Source of the DNA: Aphodosoma sp045631465
GTDB taxonomy: Bacteria > Bacteroidota > Bacteroidia > Bacteroidales > Paludibacteraceae
NCBI GenBank assembly: GCA_045631465.1
Contig: JAZQUV010000046.1
Coordinates: forward strand, 4,750-68,749
Direction of reading: 5' to 3'
DNA length: 64,000 bases
The position numbers were made by a program, and so were the translations under genes. The notes beneath the pieces are model-generated. The model had not been told where the DNA came from. It saw nothing but the letters and a program-made list of their open reading frames with translations, and did not search any database. How positions within the stretch are numbered: position 1 is the first letter of the stretch; each line of letters begins with the position of its first letter. Positions 30,656-40,369 of the stretch are shown one piece after another.

Positions 30656-33600
30656 TTATTTTACAGAAACTTTAACAGTGTTGCCGTTAACGCGAACGAG
30701 AACAACATCAGAGTTAAGAGCGTTGATAGCAGTAACATTAGCAGCAGCTTCGGCAGCAAAGATACATTGACCTTGAACTGTGAATACTTCAACCATGTTG
30801 CCTTCTGCAGTTTCAACATAGATCATACCGTTGTTAGCATAAACAAGAGCAGCAAGTTCTACATTTTCAACGCCAACCTCAGGGTTAAGAGTATAGATAG
30901 CAGTTACTACTTCTGATTCTACATAACCACCATTGTAGTCGAATGCATTAGTCAAGCGAGCATAAGCTGTAACAGTTGCAGTTTCGCTCAATTCGAATGG
31001 AGCAGTATAAAGAACTTCACCGTCGAGAACGAATGGTGCAATATCACCATTATTATCTTCGCTACCTTCTTCGCCACCTTCTTCATTGTTTGCATAAGCA
31101 ATAGTATAAAGAATTTCAGTGTTTTCAGTAGCACAAGAGAGAGCAACAGAAATAACATTAGCAAATTCGCAAGCATCTGGAGTGAATACTGGAGCAGCTG
31201 GAGCAGCTGGAGCTACATAAGCCTCGTGAGAGATGTAGTTGAGTTGGCGAGTGCCTTTGTAATCACTTACAGTAGCGATAACAGATACTTTAACTTTAGC
31301 ATCGCAAGTAGCTTCGAGTTTGAAGTTGTTGTAAACATCAATAGTTGCACTATCAGGATTCATAACTTTAGCATTGCGATTATTGCTTGTAAATGCAAGA
31401 GCTTCAGTAAACTCTACATTGTGGAGAACAACATATTCGCTGATTTGAGCGCTAGTCTTAACTTCTTTGATAGTAACAAGACGAGGAGCAACAGCTTCGC
31501 CAGCAACAGCTTCAGGAAGAACAGCGTCAACCATTTCTGGGATGTTGCCATACAATTCGTAAGTACCTTTAACGCCAGTCAAACGATCGCCATTTTTGAG
31601 TTCAGTTTCTTTATAGTCATAGTCGAAAATCAACAATGAACCTGTTTCGTCTTGAACATAGATATTAGCACCATTTTTGTAAGTTACAGTAACTTCGCCA
31701 GCGATAGTAACTTCTGCAGTTGGGTGTGCGAGATCGAGGAATTCAGCGATATTTTTAACCACAGCATTGTCGATCAAGATATCTTTAGCATCAACAACAG
31801 AGAAAGAAGGAAGGTCTTCTACTGCATAACCGATGTCGAAGTTACCTTTAACAGTTACTTCTTGGTTTGCAAACATAGCAAAGTTGACAGCGCCAACAAG
31901 ACGAATTTGTTTTTCGCCAACTTTGAGGTAATTTTGATAAGATACATCAACTTGACCATCCCATTCTGAGACGATAGTATCTACAATAACAGTACCTGTC
32001 ACTTGATAGTTTTTAGCTTGATATTCAACAGAACCTGGGCCAAAGAAACCATCGATATTATCGATTTCTGTATAGTTAAGAGCATTACCAGAGTTGATTT
32101 TCTTGATAAGAGTACCAAGTTGAACTTCAACGATAGAAGGCAAAGTCATAGTACCATCATCCATTTTGATAGAATCGACATTTGTTGGATAATCGATATC
32201 ACCAATATGATAGTCGTAACGATAAGCTTGGAGAGCACGACCTTCGGCATAACCTTCTTTACCATATGTGCTAGTAAGGTCGCGGTAAGGATAATAACCA
32301 CCTTTACAGAAGTAGATAGAGTCACCAGCTGCAAATGTTTCAGAAGTTTCCATAGCCCAAACAGTAAGACCAGTGATTGTACCATCGGCGTTAGTTTGTT
32401 GTACATTAAGAGCAGTACCACCTTCAGAAGAGAATGCACGGTTTACAAGAACAGGAGAAGTGAAACCAGAGATAGAATATTGTTCAGAAGTTTCTTGACC
32501 CCAGCGAGCCATATAGTCTTTAAGTTCGTGGAACATAAGAACGCGGCTTGAACCAGTGTGATATAAATCGTAAGCAGTAACAGTGAATGCATTAGCTTGG
32601 TCTGCGTTTACGTGATAGATGAGACCAGTAAGTTTAGCATCAGCAGGGACAACTTCGCCTACAACATCGATTTTCACTGAATCAGTAGTCATCATGTAAT
32701 AAACACCTTCAGCAATGCGATAAGTTTTAGCAACAGCGATATCAACGATTTCGCCTTCGAAGTTAGCTGCGAAATTAACAAGAGAGTCGATAGTCACTGT
32801 TTCTTTAGAAAGACGACCACGACCTTTATCTTCGAGGGATGTAGGGACGATACGAGCCATACAATCTGCTGTAGATGGATAATATGTACCTTCAATGTTA
32901 GAAATTTTTCTATCAAGAGCCAATGTATCAACACCATCGAGGAGGATAGCACCTGTACCATCTTGGATAATAATACCTCTTTCTGTGAGATAAGTTGTTG
33001 TAGCATCACCAGTGAATTTAACGAGTTTAGATTCAGTGTTATTGCGGATGCTGATGATAGTAGCACCTTCTTCAGTAGAAACTGCGTTTTCGATAGCTTC
33101 TTGGCTGATTGGCATGAAACCATATTGAGAAGTCATCCAAGATTTATCAGCAATAGCAGTGATATTGTTAACTGGATAGAATGTAAAGAGACCGAGATTA
33201 TCTTCGAAGTTAGAACGAGTATAAGTAATTTTATAATCTCCTTGGATAAAGTCGCGGTCTTTACGAGTTACAGAATAAACAGTAGTATCACGTTCAACAA
33301 ATTCAACACCTTCGAAACGAACAAGCATACCGTTGTAAGTACCAGCAGTTTGAGCTTCGAGATATTCTTGAATAGTGATTACTTTAGGAATGAGAGGGTT
33401 GTTAGAGTTTTTAACTGTGTAAGTATTTTCTGTACCTGTAATACCGAAACCAGTATATTGGTTATAAATACCTTTAAGACCAACGATAGAGTCACCTACC
33501 GCAAGAGAGCAAACGCGAGTTGCTGCAGTGTCGAGTTGAACACGCATTGCACCAGTAGCATCTTGAACATAGAGGAAGTTTTGTGGAATATCTTCCATTG

Positions 33601-36232
33601 TGTTCCAATCTGTTTGAACTGCTTGTTGGATATAAGTCAAAATAACTGGTTTTACAAGTTCGTAAGTGATACCAGAAGCAGGAGCGCCAGCAGCAACCAA
33701 ATCAGCAATAGATTCGAATTTAACATTAGAAGAAACGAAACCATTACGATCTGGGATAATCAATTGTACTTTATCACCTGAGTTTTTAACATCGGCATAA
33801 GCTTTGAGACCTACGCGTTCAGTAAGATACGCAGCAGGAACAGTGAAGCCTGGAGTAACAAGAAGGATTGAATCGCCTTTATCGCTGAAGAAATAGTAGT
33901 CAGAACCAACAGCTTTAATTTGACCAACTGCAATAGTCAAATATTTTGTATCATAAGAACCTGCACTACGTTTGCTTGAACCAACAAGGTAAGCAAGGTC
34001 ATAAAGAGAAGAGATAGCAGGAATGTTAGCTGTATGACCAGAAGAGATAATTTCGATATTACCAGCTTCTACATCAAGGTGGTTACCTGCAATGATTGCA
34101 TCAGAAGCTTGGTCATAACCAAATACGGTCAAAATACCTTTCACGCCTTTAATGCTATCACCTGCCGCATATGCTTTACCATTTTTGTCTGTAGCTGTTG
34201 TGCGGATAGCTGAATAGTATGTAGAATAACCTGATTTTTGAGAAACGAAGAGAGTTGTATTTTCACCTTCAGTATAAACGTAAGAGATAAGCATAGGCTC
34301 TGCAAGAGCAGCAGCTTTTGTAGCAGTGTTACCTGCACCTACAGCAGTTTTGTATTCGTTGATATTTGAATAACCTGTAGCTTCGGCAGTGAGAACCCAG
34401 AAGAAAGTGTTAATACCAGAAGAAGAACCTACTTCGATGAAATAACCAGTTACTGTACCCATACCTGGAATAGTAACACCATAAGGAGCATTAAGGAATA
34501 CTTTTTCGCCGTTATAAGTTACACATTTATAAGAAGAGTAACCCACTTTTTCAGTTGTAGCAACGAAATCGGCAATAGTAACAGTTTCGTAAGTAAATTC
34601 AACAACTACGAATACTTCACGAGACATTTGGATTTCATTCCAGTTATCGTCATATTCATAATATGTTTCAGATGCTTTATAACCTTTGAGAGTTGTAGCA
34701 AGTTTAGGAAGTTTGTTTTCGCCATCGTAAGAGATACGCATTTTTTCTTCACCAATCATTACATATTTCACTTCGGCATAGTCGTCAGCGCTATATTCAG
34801 TAATGATATTTGCATTAGTGAGAGTTGTGTATTCGATTTCAGCTTCAACTGCGACGAACACCTTACCACGAGCTTCGCCATAAGGATGAGGACCATAATA
34901 ACCAACAAGAGCAGCTTCGCCAGGAAGAGCACCACCCTCGTAGTAAACAGGAAGAGTTGATTCACCTGCAGCTACATAATAATTGCCACTTTCATCAGTA
35001 TTGATTGTTGTTTTTGCAATTTTCACTGCTTTATATTTATAACCTTCGTAATCGGCTACAAGAGCAGCAGGAGTTACAGTTTGATAAGTAACTGTTGATT
35101 CAGCACCAAGAGTATAAGTTAATTTTTCTGTATCAGGAGAATAAAGAACGCCAGGATAATTTTCTTCTTGAACATAGTAACCATAATCGATAGTTTGATT
35201 AAAGTTCCAATATGCATTAAGAGATGTAAGTTTCATACCTGGTTTTACTGCAGTTTCCTCTCTCCAAGCATAACTTTGTGCTTTCATTGCACCAGTTGCA
35301 TCTTCGATGATGATACCATCATTAAGAGCAAAAGTGATAACAGCATCAGAAGAAGTAAATTCTACAGGAATATTTTCGCCAGTGAGAGCTTTAACTTGAG
35401 CTACGGTTGTGCATTGAGCAGTTGCAACAGGAGCAGCAGCTACAGTATAGTTCAAAGTGATAGCTTTATTAACGCCATCAGCAAAAGTAACAACACCAGC
35501 AGGGATTTCGAGAATATATTGACCTGCAATATTAACAGAAGTCAAACCTCCCATATATGCTGGATCGATATAAAGACGAAGACCATTAGATGAAAGAGAG
35601 TCTGCTTTGAACATCATATAACCTGCAGGCATAGTCATGTCATAGTCAGGCATATAAGTAGAAAGCACAGGAATGTTTGTACCTTTTGCCAAATCTGGTT
35701 CAGCAACTGTGATAGTTTGATAATCAGTAAAGTTAATAACAATTTCTTTGATTTCAGATACAGTTGCGTTGTTGGCTGGATTAGCAGTGAATGCAGCATC
35801 TACGCCAGGAGCAACAGGTGCGCCACCAGCAATAGTGAAATTCAACACATAATCAACAGTGCTGAGATCTGTACCATTAAATTTAACAGTACCAGCTGCA
35901 AGAACAATACGATAGTTGCCTGCAGTGATTTTGTCTCCATAACAACCACCATCTACAGTAAGAGTAATTTGTGAGCCAGAAGCAGTACGATCAAGCATAC
36001 CAGCAGTACAATAGTTTTCTACAGGAGCAGCGTTTCCATCTTCTGCTACTTTGTAGAAGCAGATTGGATACATCGATGTTGTAGTAGCTTTTTCTACCCC
36101 CGTAAAAGTGATAGTAGCCTCTGTGAAAGACTCAAGAGTAGCACCCTCGGTGATACTCCATGTTGCCGTAATTTGGGCAAACATTGTCACTGATAAGAAC
36201 AATGACATAAAAAAAAGAGTAATCTTTTTCAT
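30656..36232 (-). CDS. Giant secreted surface protein with T9SS-type C-terminus
   Basis: A 1,858-residue protein. The signal peptide is ITLFFMSLFLSVTMFAQ (residues 4-20). The body is a chain of beta-rich domains. Several look like the OB-fold/DUF5689-type domains common in Bacteroidota, with phrases such as VQDATGAMRVQLD, IIQDGTGAILLDG and YVQDETGSLLIFD that recur at intervals. Residues about 1675-1785 resemble the chitobiase C-terminal domain (TENTEILYTIAY, YTAPFELSETATVTAYA). The end (MVEVFTVQGQCIF, then VLVRVNGNTVKVSVK) fits a T9SS sorting domain. No catalytic domain is recognised. Its minus-strand promoter is well placed: TATCTTTG (36312-36319) and TTTG (36340-36343). Confidence 0.85.
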   Translation of the reverse strand: MKKITLFFMSLFLSVTMFAQITATWSITEGATLESFTEATITFTGVEKATTTSMYPICFYKVAEDGNAAPVENYCTAGMLDRTASGSQITLTVDGGCYGDKITAGNYRIVLAAGTVKFNGTDLSTVDYVLNFTIAGGAPVAPGVDAAFTANPANNATVSEIKEIVINFTDYQTITVAEPDLAKGTNIPVLSTYMPDYDMTMPAGYMMFKADSLSSNGLRLYIDPAYMGGLTSVNIAGQYILEIPAGVVTFADGVNKAITLNYTVAAAPVATAQCTTVAQVKALTGENIPVEFTSSDAVITFALNDGIIIEDATGAMKAQSYAWREETAVKPGMKLTSLNAYWNFNQTIDYGYYVQEENYPGVLYSPDTEKLTYTLGAESTVTYQTVTPAALVADYEGYKYKAVKIAKTTINTDESGNYYVAAGESTLPVYYEGGALPGEAALVGYYGPHPYGEARGKVFVAVEAEIEYTTLTNANIITEYSADDYAEVKYVMIGEEKMRISYDGENKLPKLATTLKGYKASETYYEYDDNWNEIQMSREVFVVVEFTYETVTIADFVATTEKVGYSSYKCVTYNGEKVFLNAPYGVTIPGMGTVTGYFIEVGSSSGINTFFWVLTAEATGYSNINEYKTAVGAGNTATKAAALAEPMLISYVYTEGENTTLFVSQKSGYSTYYSAIRTTATDKNGKAYAAGDSIKGVKGILTVFGYDQASDAIIAGNHLDVEAGNIEIISSGHTANIPAISSLYDLAYLVGSSKRSAGSYDTKYLTIAVGQIKAVGSDYYFFSDKGDSILLVTPGFTVPAAYLTERVGLKAYADVKNSGDKVQLIIPDRNGFVSSNVKFESIADLVAAGAPASGITYELVKPVILTYIQQAVQTDWNTMEDIPQNFLYVQDATGAMRVQLDTAATRVCSLAVGDSIVGLKGIYNQYTGFGITGTENTYTVKNSNNPLIPKVITIQEYLEAQTAGTYNGMLVRFEGVEFVERDTTVYSVTRKDRDFIQGDYKITYTRSNFEDNLGLFTFYPVNNITAIADKSWMTSQYGFMPISQEAIENAVSTEEGATIISIRNNTESKLVKFTGDATTTYLTERGIIIQDGTGAILLDGVDTLALDRKISNIEGTYYPSTADCMARIVPTSLEDKGRGRLSKETVTIDSLVNFAANFEGEIVDIAVAKTYRIAEGVYYMMTTDSVKIDVVGEVVPADAKLTGLIYHVNADQANAFTVTAYDLYHTGSSRVLMFHELKDYMARWGQETSEQYSISGFTSPVLVNRAFSSEGGTALNVQQTNADGTITGLTVWAMETSETFAAGDSIYFCKGGYYPYRDLTSTYGKEGYAEGRALQAYRYDYHIGDIDYPTNVDSIKMDDGTMTLPSIVEVQLGTLIKKINSGNALNYTEIDNIDGFFGPGSVEYQAKNYQVTGTVIVDTIVSEWDGQVDVSYQNYLKVGEKQIRLVGAVNFAMFANQEVTVKGNFDIGYAVEDLPSFSVVDAKDILIDNAVVKNIAEFLDLAHPTAEVTIAGEVTVTYKNGANIYVQDETGSLLIFDYDYKETELKNGDRLTGVKGTYELYGNIPEMVDAVLPEAVAGEAVAPRLVTIKEVKTSAQISEYVVLHNVEFTEALAFTSNNRNAKVMNPDSATIDVYNNFKLEATCDAKVKVSVIATVSDYKGTRQLNYISHEAYVAPAAPAAPVFTPDACEFANVISVALSCATENTEILYTIAYANNEEGGEEGSEDNNGDIAPFVLDGEVLYTAPFELSETATVTAYARLTNAFDYNGGYVESEVVTAIYTLNPEVGVENVELAALVYANNGMIYVETAEGNMVEVFTVQGQCIFAAEAAANVTAINALNSDVVLVRVNGNTVKVSVK

Positions 36233-36311
36233 AAAATTGAGTTTTTTGGTTAAAAAATAAAGTTAATTATATTGTATTTTTCTATCAATTTTACAATAGA
36301 CAATAACGTGG

Positions 36312-36343
36312 CAAAGATACAAAAATTTTTTATATTAGACAAA
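36312..36343 (-). promoter_or_regulatory. Promoter of the 1,858-residue secreted protein
   Basis: Minus-strand TTTG at 36340-36343, 20-base spacer, TATCTTTG at 36312-36319. This leaves a leader of about 75 bases. Confidence 0.65.
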
Positions 36344-36570
36344 TGTTTTGTGTTTTTTTGTTTTTTGTAAAAGAAATTATACGGATTCACCTTGTAATAT
36401 ATATAGGTGTATACTACACTAAAATTTATCTCAAACACTTTTGATAAAAATTATTCGAAAAATAATTGGCAATATAAATAATTATCATTAACTTTGCCGA
36501 GAAAATGTGTACTGCATAAAGTATAGGGTTTAGATAAATATTATATCATAGCAAACTCTACCTAACAATG

Positions 36571-36605
36571 TTAATAACCAATAATTAATAACTAATAACT
36601 CTGAA
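36571..36605. repeat. Heptad array in the pepD leader
   Basis: Units TAATAAC, CAATAAT, TAATAAC, TAATAAC, TCTGAAA lead directly into ATTATG, the pepD start. Confidence 0.75.
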
Positions 36606-36609
36606 AATT

Positions 36610-38064
36610 ATGGCAAATTGTATTTGTGAACTTCAACCAACTGCATTATGGAAAAATTTCTATAATCTTTGTCAAGTTCCACACCCATCGCATCATCTCG
36701 AAGCAATTACTAAGTTGATTGTTGACTTTGGTAAAGGTCTTGGTCTTGAAACAATTGTAGATAAAGCTGGTAACGTGCTTATCCGCAAACCTGCTACTCC
36801 TGGTATGGAAAATGTGACTCCTGTGATTCTTCAAGCTCACATGGACATGGTGCCACAAAAAAATAACGATAAGGTACATAACTTTGAAACTGACCCTATT
36901 GAAACTATCATAGATGGCGATTGGGTACGTGCTAACGGCACTACACTCGGCGCAGACAACTGTATTGGTGTGGCTGCAGGTATGGCTATTCTTGAGAGCA
37001 AAGAGATTCAACATGGACCTATTGAACTTTTCATTACTGCAGATGAAGAGACTGGTATGTATGGTGCATTTGGTCTTGAACCTGGTTTGTTGCAAGGCAA
37101 GTTGTTGATGAACATGGACTCTGAAGACTTCGGCGAACTCTATGTGGGTTGTGCTGGTGGTATGGATGCTACTATGGAGTGGAAATATCAGGGTGTTGCT
37201 CTTCCTGTTGGCGATATCGCGTTGAAAGTGAATATCACAGGATTGAAAGGTGGTCACTCTGGTTTGGAAATCAACCTTGGTCGTGCTAATGCAAACAAAC
37301 TCTTGTTCCGTTTCTTGAAAGAAGCAGTATCGCAATATGAAGCTCGTTTGGCAAAAGTAGAAGGTGGTAATATGCGCAATGCTATCCCACGCGAAGCATA
37401 TGCTATCATCACAGTGCCTGCTGAGGCTCGCGAAGAAATTGAAAAACTCGTTGAAGAATATCGCGACTTGTTCAACGAAGAATATAAAGTAACAGAAAAC
37501 CCTATCATCTTCACTTGCGAAGAGGTAGAGGCTCCTGAAATGCTCATCCCTGAAGAAATTCAAGATGACTTGATCAATGCTGTAACTGCTTGTCCTAATG
37601 GTGTATTCCGCATGATTCCTGCAATTCCTGACACTGTAGAGACTTCGATGAACCTCTCTATCGTTGAGGCTAATGCAGAAGAAATCTCTATCAAATGCTT
37701 GCTCCGCTCATCGGTTGATAGCAAAAAATATGAGTTGGCAGAGATGGTGGAAAGTGTGTTTACATTGGCTGGTGCTAAAGTTGAGTTCTCTGGTTCTTAC
37801 TCTGGTTGGAATCCTAACCTAGACTCAAAAATCCTCAAAGCAATGAGCGAAACATACGAACAACTTTACGGCGAAAAACCTGCTGTTAAAGTTATTCACG
37901 CGGGTTTGGAATGTGGTATCCTCGGCGCTATCGAACCAGGTCTTGATATGGTTTCTTATGGACCAACTATCCGCCACCCACACTCACCAGACGAAAAAGT
38001 GAATATCCCTAGTGTTGCTAAATTCTGGGATTTCACAGTGGCTACTCTTGCTAATATTAAATAA
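36610..38064 (+). CDS. pepD: Aminoacyl-histidine dipeptidase (PepD, family M20)
   Basis: A 484-residue cytosolic dizinc peptidase that cleaves Xaa-His and related dipeptides. Metal ligands are visible: His in LQAHMDMVPQ (about residue 78), Asp in LGADNCIGVAAG, Glu-Glu in TADEETGMYGA, Asp in MNMDSED and a C-terminal His in VIHAGLECGILG. The insert domain (about 210-390) contains the lid, with GGHSGLEINLGRANANK. Length and motifs are typical for Bacteroidota PepD. Confidence 0.95.
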   Translation: MANCICELQPTALWKNFYNLCQVPHPSHHLEAITKLIVDFGKGLGLETIVDKAGNVLIRKPATPGMENVTPVILQAHMDMVPQKNNDKVHNFETDPIETIIDGDWVRANGTTLGADNCIGVAAGMAILESKEIQHGPIELFITADEETGMYGAFGLEPGLLQGKLLMNMDSEDFGELYVGCAGGMDATMEWKYQGVALPVGDIALKVNITGLKGGHSGLEINLGRANANKLLFRFLKEAVSQYEARLAKVEGGNMRNAIPREAYAIITVPAEAREEIEKLVEEYRDLFNEEYKVTENPIIFTCEEVEAPEMLIPEEIQDDLINAVTACPNGVFRMIPAIPDTVETSMNLSIVEANAEEISIKCLLRSSVDSKKYELAEMVESVFTLAGAKVEFSGSYSGWNPNLDSKILKAMSETYEQLYGEKPAVKVIHAGLECGILGAIEPGLDMVSYGPTIRHPHSPDEKVNIPSVAKFWDFTVATLANIK

Positions 38065-38067
38065 TCT

Positions 38068-38150
38068 TTTTTTAAAAGACACAAGATATGAGACACGAGA
38101 CATAAGACATCACACTTGTCTTGTGTCTCGTGTTTCGCATCTAAATATCT
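38068..38150. repeat. Heptad hairpin in the lipoprotein leader
   Basis: Units AAGACAC, AAGATAT, GAGACAC, GAGACAT, AAGACAT, then CACACTT, GTCTTGT, GTCTCGT, GTTTCGC, ATCTAAA. The left half pairs with the right half as a long imperfect hairpin. It fills the 91-bp gap between pepD and the lipoprotein start. Confidence 0.8.
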
Positions 38151-38155
38151 CTCTC

Positions 38156-39112
38156 ATGAAAAAATTAACTATCCTACTCGCAATAGCCTCTGTATTCATG
38201 GCATGCGAACCTAAAAATCCTATTGGTGGGGGTGAAACGCCAAACGATACAACCGAAAATGCCACAGGTGTTACTCTTTTACCAGAAGGTGCTCTTTGCG
38301 GTTCTATCTCGATTAGCGAAAACAAACGAATAGTTTTCTCGCAAGGCAATCTGCAATATCAAGCATCGACTGATAGTTGGAGGTTTGCCGAAGAGCAATA
38401 TACTCTCATAGGAAAAGATAATGAAAAGATATCTGCTACATACGATGGTTGGATTGACCTATTCGGTTGGGGTACGTCGGGCCATAATGAGAAATTCCCT
38501 TATCTTTGGGATGCTGCACATACATTTTTTGGAGATGGCATGAATACGATTAGTGGGACAGAGTATGATTGGGGCAATAATGCTATCAGTAATGGAGAAA
38601 ATAAGGTGGGCATTTGGCGCACATTGACAGCAGAGGAATGGGGTTATCTATTATTTGACCGTCCGAACGCAACCAAACTTGTGGGGACAGGCACAGTGAA
38701 TGGTCAGAACGGACTATTTATATTGCCTGATGATGAAACAGATGGAGTATTTAGAGATTACACCGGAAAAGAAGTTTATTTCGTATCATTTGCTGACAAA
38801 GGAGCTCAAAATGATGGCGACTATTGGTACTACGGCATATCGGGAGCATTTACGCACAATGCGTATAGCATTGAGGAATTTAAGATATTAGAGAGTAAAG
38901 GTGTTGTGTTTCTACCCTCTTCGGCTTTCCGTGCTGCAGATGTGTTTATGACAGGTATGGGCTCGACTATGGTTGAGGGATATTATTGGACTGGCACTCC
39001 TCATGATGAAGAGAAGGCCTATATTGTGTATATATTTGGCAATGGATTACGCTCTCGTACAGAGAATTTCCGTTCGAATGGATTCTCGGTAAGATTGGTT
39101 TATGAGATTTAA
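38156..39112 (+). CDS. Bacteroidales lipoprotein of unknown function (GWIDLFGWGTSG family)
   Basis: A 319-residue lipoprotein. I use the ATG at 38156 (MKKLTILLAIASVFMAC); the upstream frame from 38012 overlaps pepD and the heptad hairpin. The lipobox is FMAC, with Cys at residue 17. The mature protein contains VFSQGNLQYQASTDSWRFAE, GWIDLFGWGTSG, WRTLTAEEWGYLL and LPDDETDG, then SSAFR and GYYWTGTPHD. This set is recurrent in many Bacteroidales lipoproteins, often encoded in multiple copies. The fold may relate to the formylglycine-generating/C-type-lectin-like domains because of the terminal SVRLVYE, but this is an inference. The function is unknown. Confidence 0.8.
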   Translation: MKKLTILLAIASVFMACEPKNPIGGGETPNDTTENATGVTLLPEGALCGSISISENKRIVFSQGNLQYQASTDSWRFAEEQYTLIGKDNEKISATYDGWIDLFGWGTSGHNEKFPYLWDAAHTFFGDGMNTISGTEYDWGNNAISNGENKVGIWRTLTAEEWGYLLFDRPNATKLVGTGTVNGQNGLFILPDDETDGVFRDYTGKEVYFVSFADKGAQNDGDYWYYGISGAFTHNAYSIEEFKILESKGVVFLPSSAFRAADVFMTGMGSTMVEGYYWTGTPHDEEKAYIVYIFGNGLRSRTENFRSNGFSVRLVYEI

Positions 39113-39149
39113 TCGTTGTGGTTACTAGAAAATAAATAACATAATTATT

Positions 39150-39506
39150 ATGCAAACATCTGAAATATTGGTTGAAGGAATGGAGTTTTTTGCCTATCAT
39201 GGATTTTATCATGAGGAGGAGTTGATTGGGTGTAAATATACTGTAGATTTGCGTCTTACGCTCCCTCTTGAGAGACCTGGCGAAAGTGATGACCTTGCGC
39301 ATACGGTGAATTATGAAGGGGTTTATGCTATTGTGCGCAAAGAGATGGAGATAAATTCTAAATTGATAGAGCATGTGGCTCAGCGTATTATGTCGGCTCT
39401 TTGGGAACGATATCCTCAATTGGAGCATATTGATTTGAGGTTGTATAAATATAATCCGCCTCTTGGAGGACAGGTGGGGCGCGTGGGGATACATCTTTAT
39501 GAATGA
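39150..39506 (+). CDS. folB: Dihydroneopterin aldolase
   Basis: A 118-residue folate-pathway enzyme that cleaves 7,8-dihydroneopterin to 6-hydroxymethyl-dihydropterin and glycolaldehyde. Family features: an ILVEGMEFFAYHGFYHEEELIG start with catalytic Glu in HGFYHEEE, TVNYEGVYAIV, the conserved IEHVAQRI near residue 71, and a Lys-containing strand RLYKYNPPLGG near 95. Length is typical. It is followed by the HD gene after 20 bp, with a short heptad-like string (GAATGAG GAATGTA) at its stop codon. Confidence 0.93.
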   Translation: MQTSEILVEGMEFFAYHGFYHEEELIGCKYTVDLRLTLPLERPGESDDLAHTVNYEGVYAIVRKEMEINSKLIEHVAQRIMSALWERYPQLEHIDLRLYKYNPPLGGQVGRVGIHLYE

Positions 39507-39526
39507 GGAATGTAATTTGATTTTTT

Positions 39527-40141
39527 ATGGATTTGGAGTTTTATATTGAGAATTGTATTATTCCGCAGTATGCATTGTTTGATGAGGCGCATAATGTGGA
39601 ACATGTGAGTCGTGTGATTGAGGTGAGTTTGTTATTGGCAGAGGAGTATGGTGTGAATCCGATAATGTGCTATACGATTGCGGCGTATCATGATATAGGA
39701 TTGCCTCTGGGACGAGAGGAACATCACTTGACATCGGCGCAGATATTGCGTGAAGATAAAGCTTTGAGGAATTGGTGTAGCGAGGAGACTATACGCATTA
39801 TGGCTGAGGCGATTGAAGATCATCGTGCGTCGGCAGAGAATCCTCCTCGCTCGATATATGGCGCAATTGTGGCTGAAGCAGATAGAGATTTAAGGCCTGA
39901 GGTGCCTCTTCGTCGTGCTATACAATATGGCCTAAATAAATATCCGAATGAATCGTATGAGTTTCATAGAGAGCGAGCTTTTGATCATTTGGTGCGCAAA
40001 TATGGTCCTGAAGGATATTTGAAATTGCCTTTGAATAGCCGCATAAATGTGGAGGGGTTGGAACAATTGCGAAAAATATTGGTTTCGAGAGAGGTATTTG
40101 AAGAGAAATTTAGAGAGATATGGGGGAAATTGAAGGGGTGA
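39527..40141 (+). CDS. HD-domain phosphohydrolase
   Basis: A 204-residue protein with an HD fold: His in EAHNVEHVSRVIEVS near residue 26, the HD pair in AAYHDIGLPLGREEHH near 64-65, and a later Asp in AEADRDLRPE. Such proteins hydrolyse phosphomonoesters or nucleotides with divalent metals. The substrate cannot be inferred. It is co-directional with folB, 20 bp apart. Confidence 0.85.
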   Translation: MDLEFYIENCIIPQYALFDEAHNVEHVSRVIEVSLLLAEEYGVNPIMCYTIAAYHDIGLPLGREEHHLTSAQILREDKALRNWCSEETIRIMAEAIEDHRASAENPPRSIYGAIVAEADRDLRPEVPLRRAIQYGLNKYPNESYEFHRERAFDHLVRKYGPEGYLKLPLNSRINVEGLEQLRKILVSREVFEEKFREIWGKLKG

Positions 40142-40164
40142 TATATATTGTGATTTTCATGGGC

Positions 40165-40287
40165 AATACACACTGAGAGTGTGTATTTTTAAGGTTGCTT
40201 GCACCTTGCTTGCAGGTTGCTGTATAGTATATTTAAATTTTGGAATTTTGAAATCCGAATACACACTGAGAGTGTGTATTCGGATTT
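40165..40287. repeat. Palindrome-bounded 11-base repeat element, copy C
   Basis: The left palindrome at 40165-40187 (AATACACACT, gag, AGTGTGTATT) is perfect. The right one at 40251-40287 has 17-bp perfect arms with the same core. In between, from about 40191, 11-base units: AGGTTGCTTGC, ACCTTGCTTGC, AGGTTGCTGTA, TAGTATATTTA. The interior is nearly identical to copy A (629-743). Confidence 0.85.
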
Positions 40288-40318
40288 TAGTATATTTTGG
40301 GTATAAATGATAAAAAAA

Positions 40319-40348
40319 ACTGAGCCCAAATGTAGATTTTGACTCAGT
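40319..40348 (-). terminator. galE terminator
   Basis: Arms ACTGAGCCCAAA and TTTTGACTCAGT with two mismatches. On the minus strand it is followed by eight T. It lies about 20 bp after the galE stop. Confidence 0.75.
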
Positions 40349-40369
40349 CGATATGAATTATAAATTGGA

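Larger units (their letters stand above)
36233..36609. other. 377-bp divergent intergenic region
   Basis: It contains the minus-strand promoter above, a plus-strand TAACTTTG box at 36489-36496 for pepD, and a heptad array (36571-36605) that ends 4 bases before the pepD start. Otherwise AT-rich with no gene. Confidence 0.65.

Noticed and set aside
36646..37563. 305-codon minus-strand frame opposite pepD
   Set aside because: Antisense shadow of a well-conserved peptidase; no recognisable domain. The 323-codon frame opposite glyQS (13702-14673) was rejected for the same reason.
38012..38155. Extended N-terminus of the lipoprotein overlapping pepD
   Set aside because: It runs through pepD and the heptad hairpin, and the ATG at 38156 begins a proper lipoprotein signal peptide.
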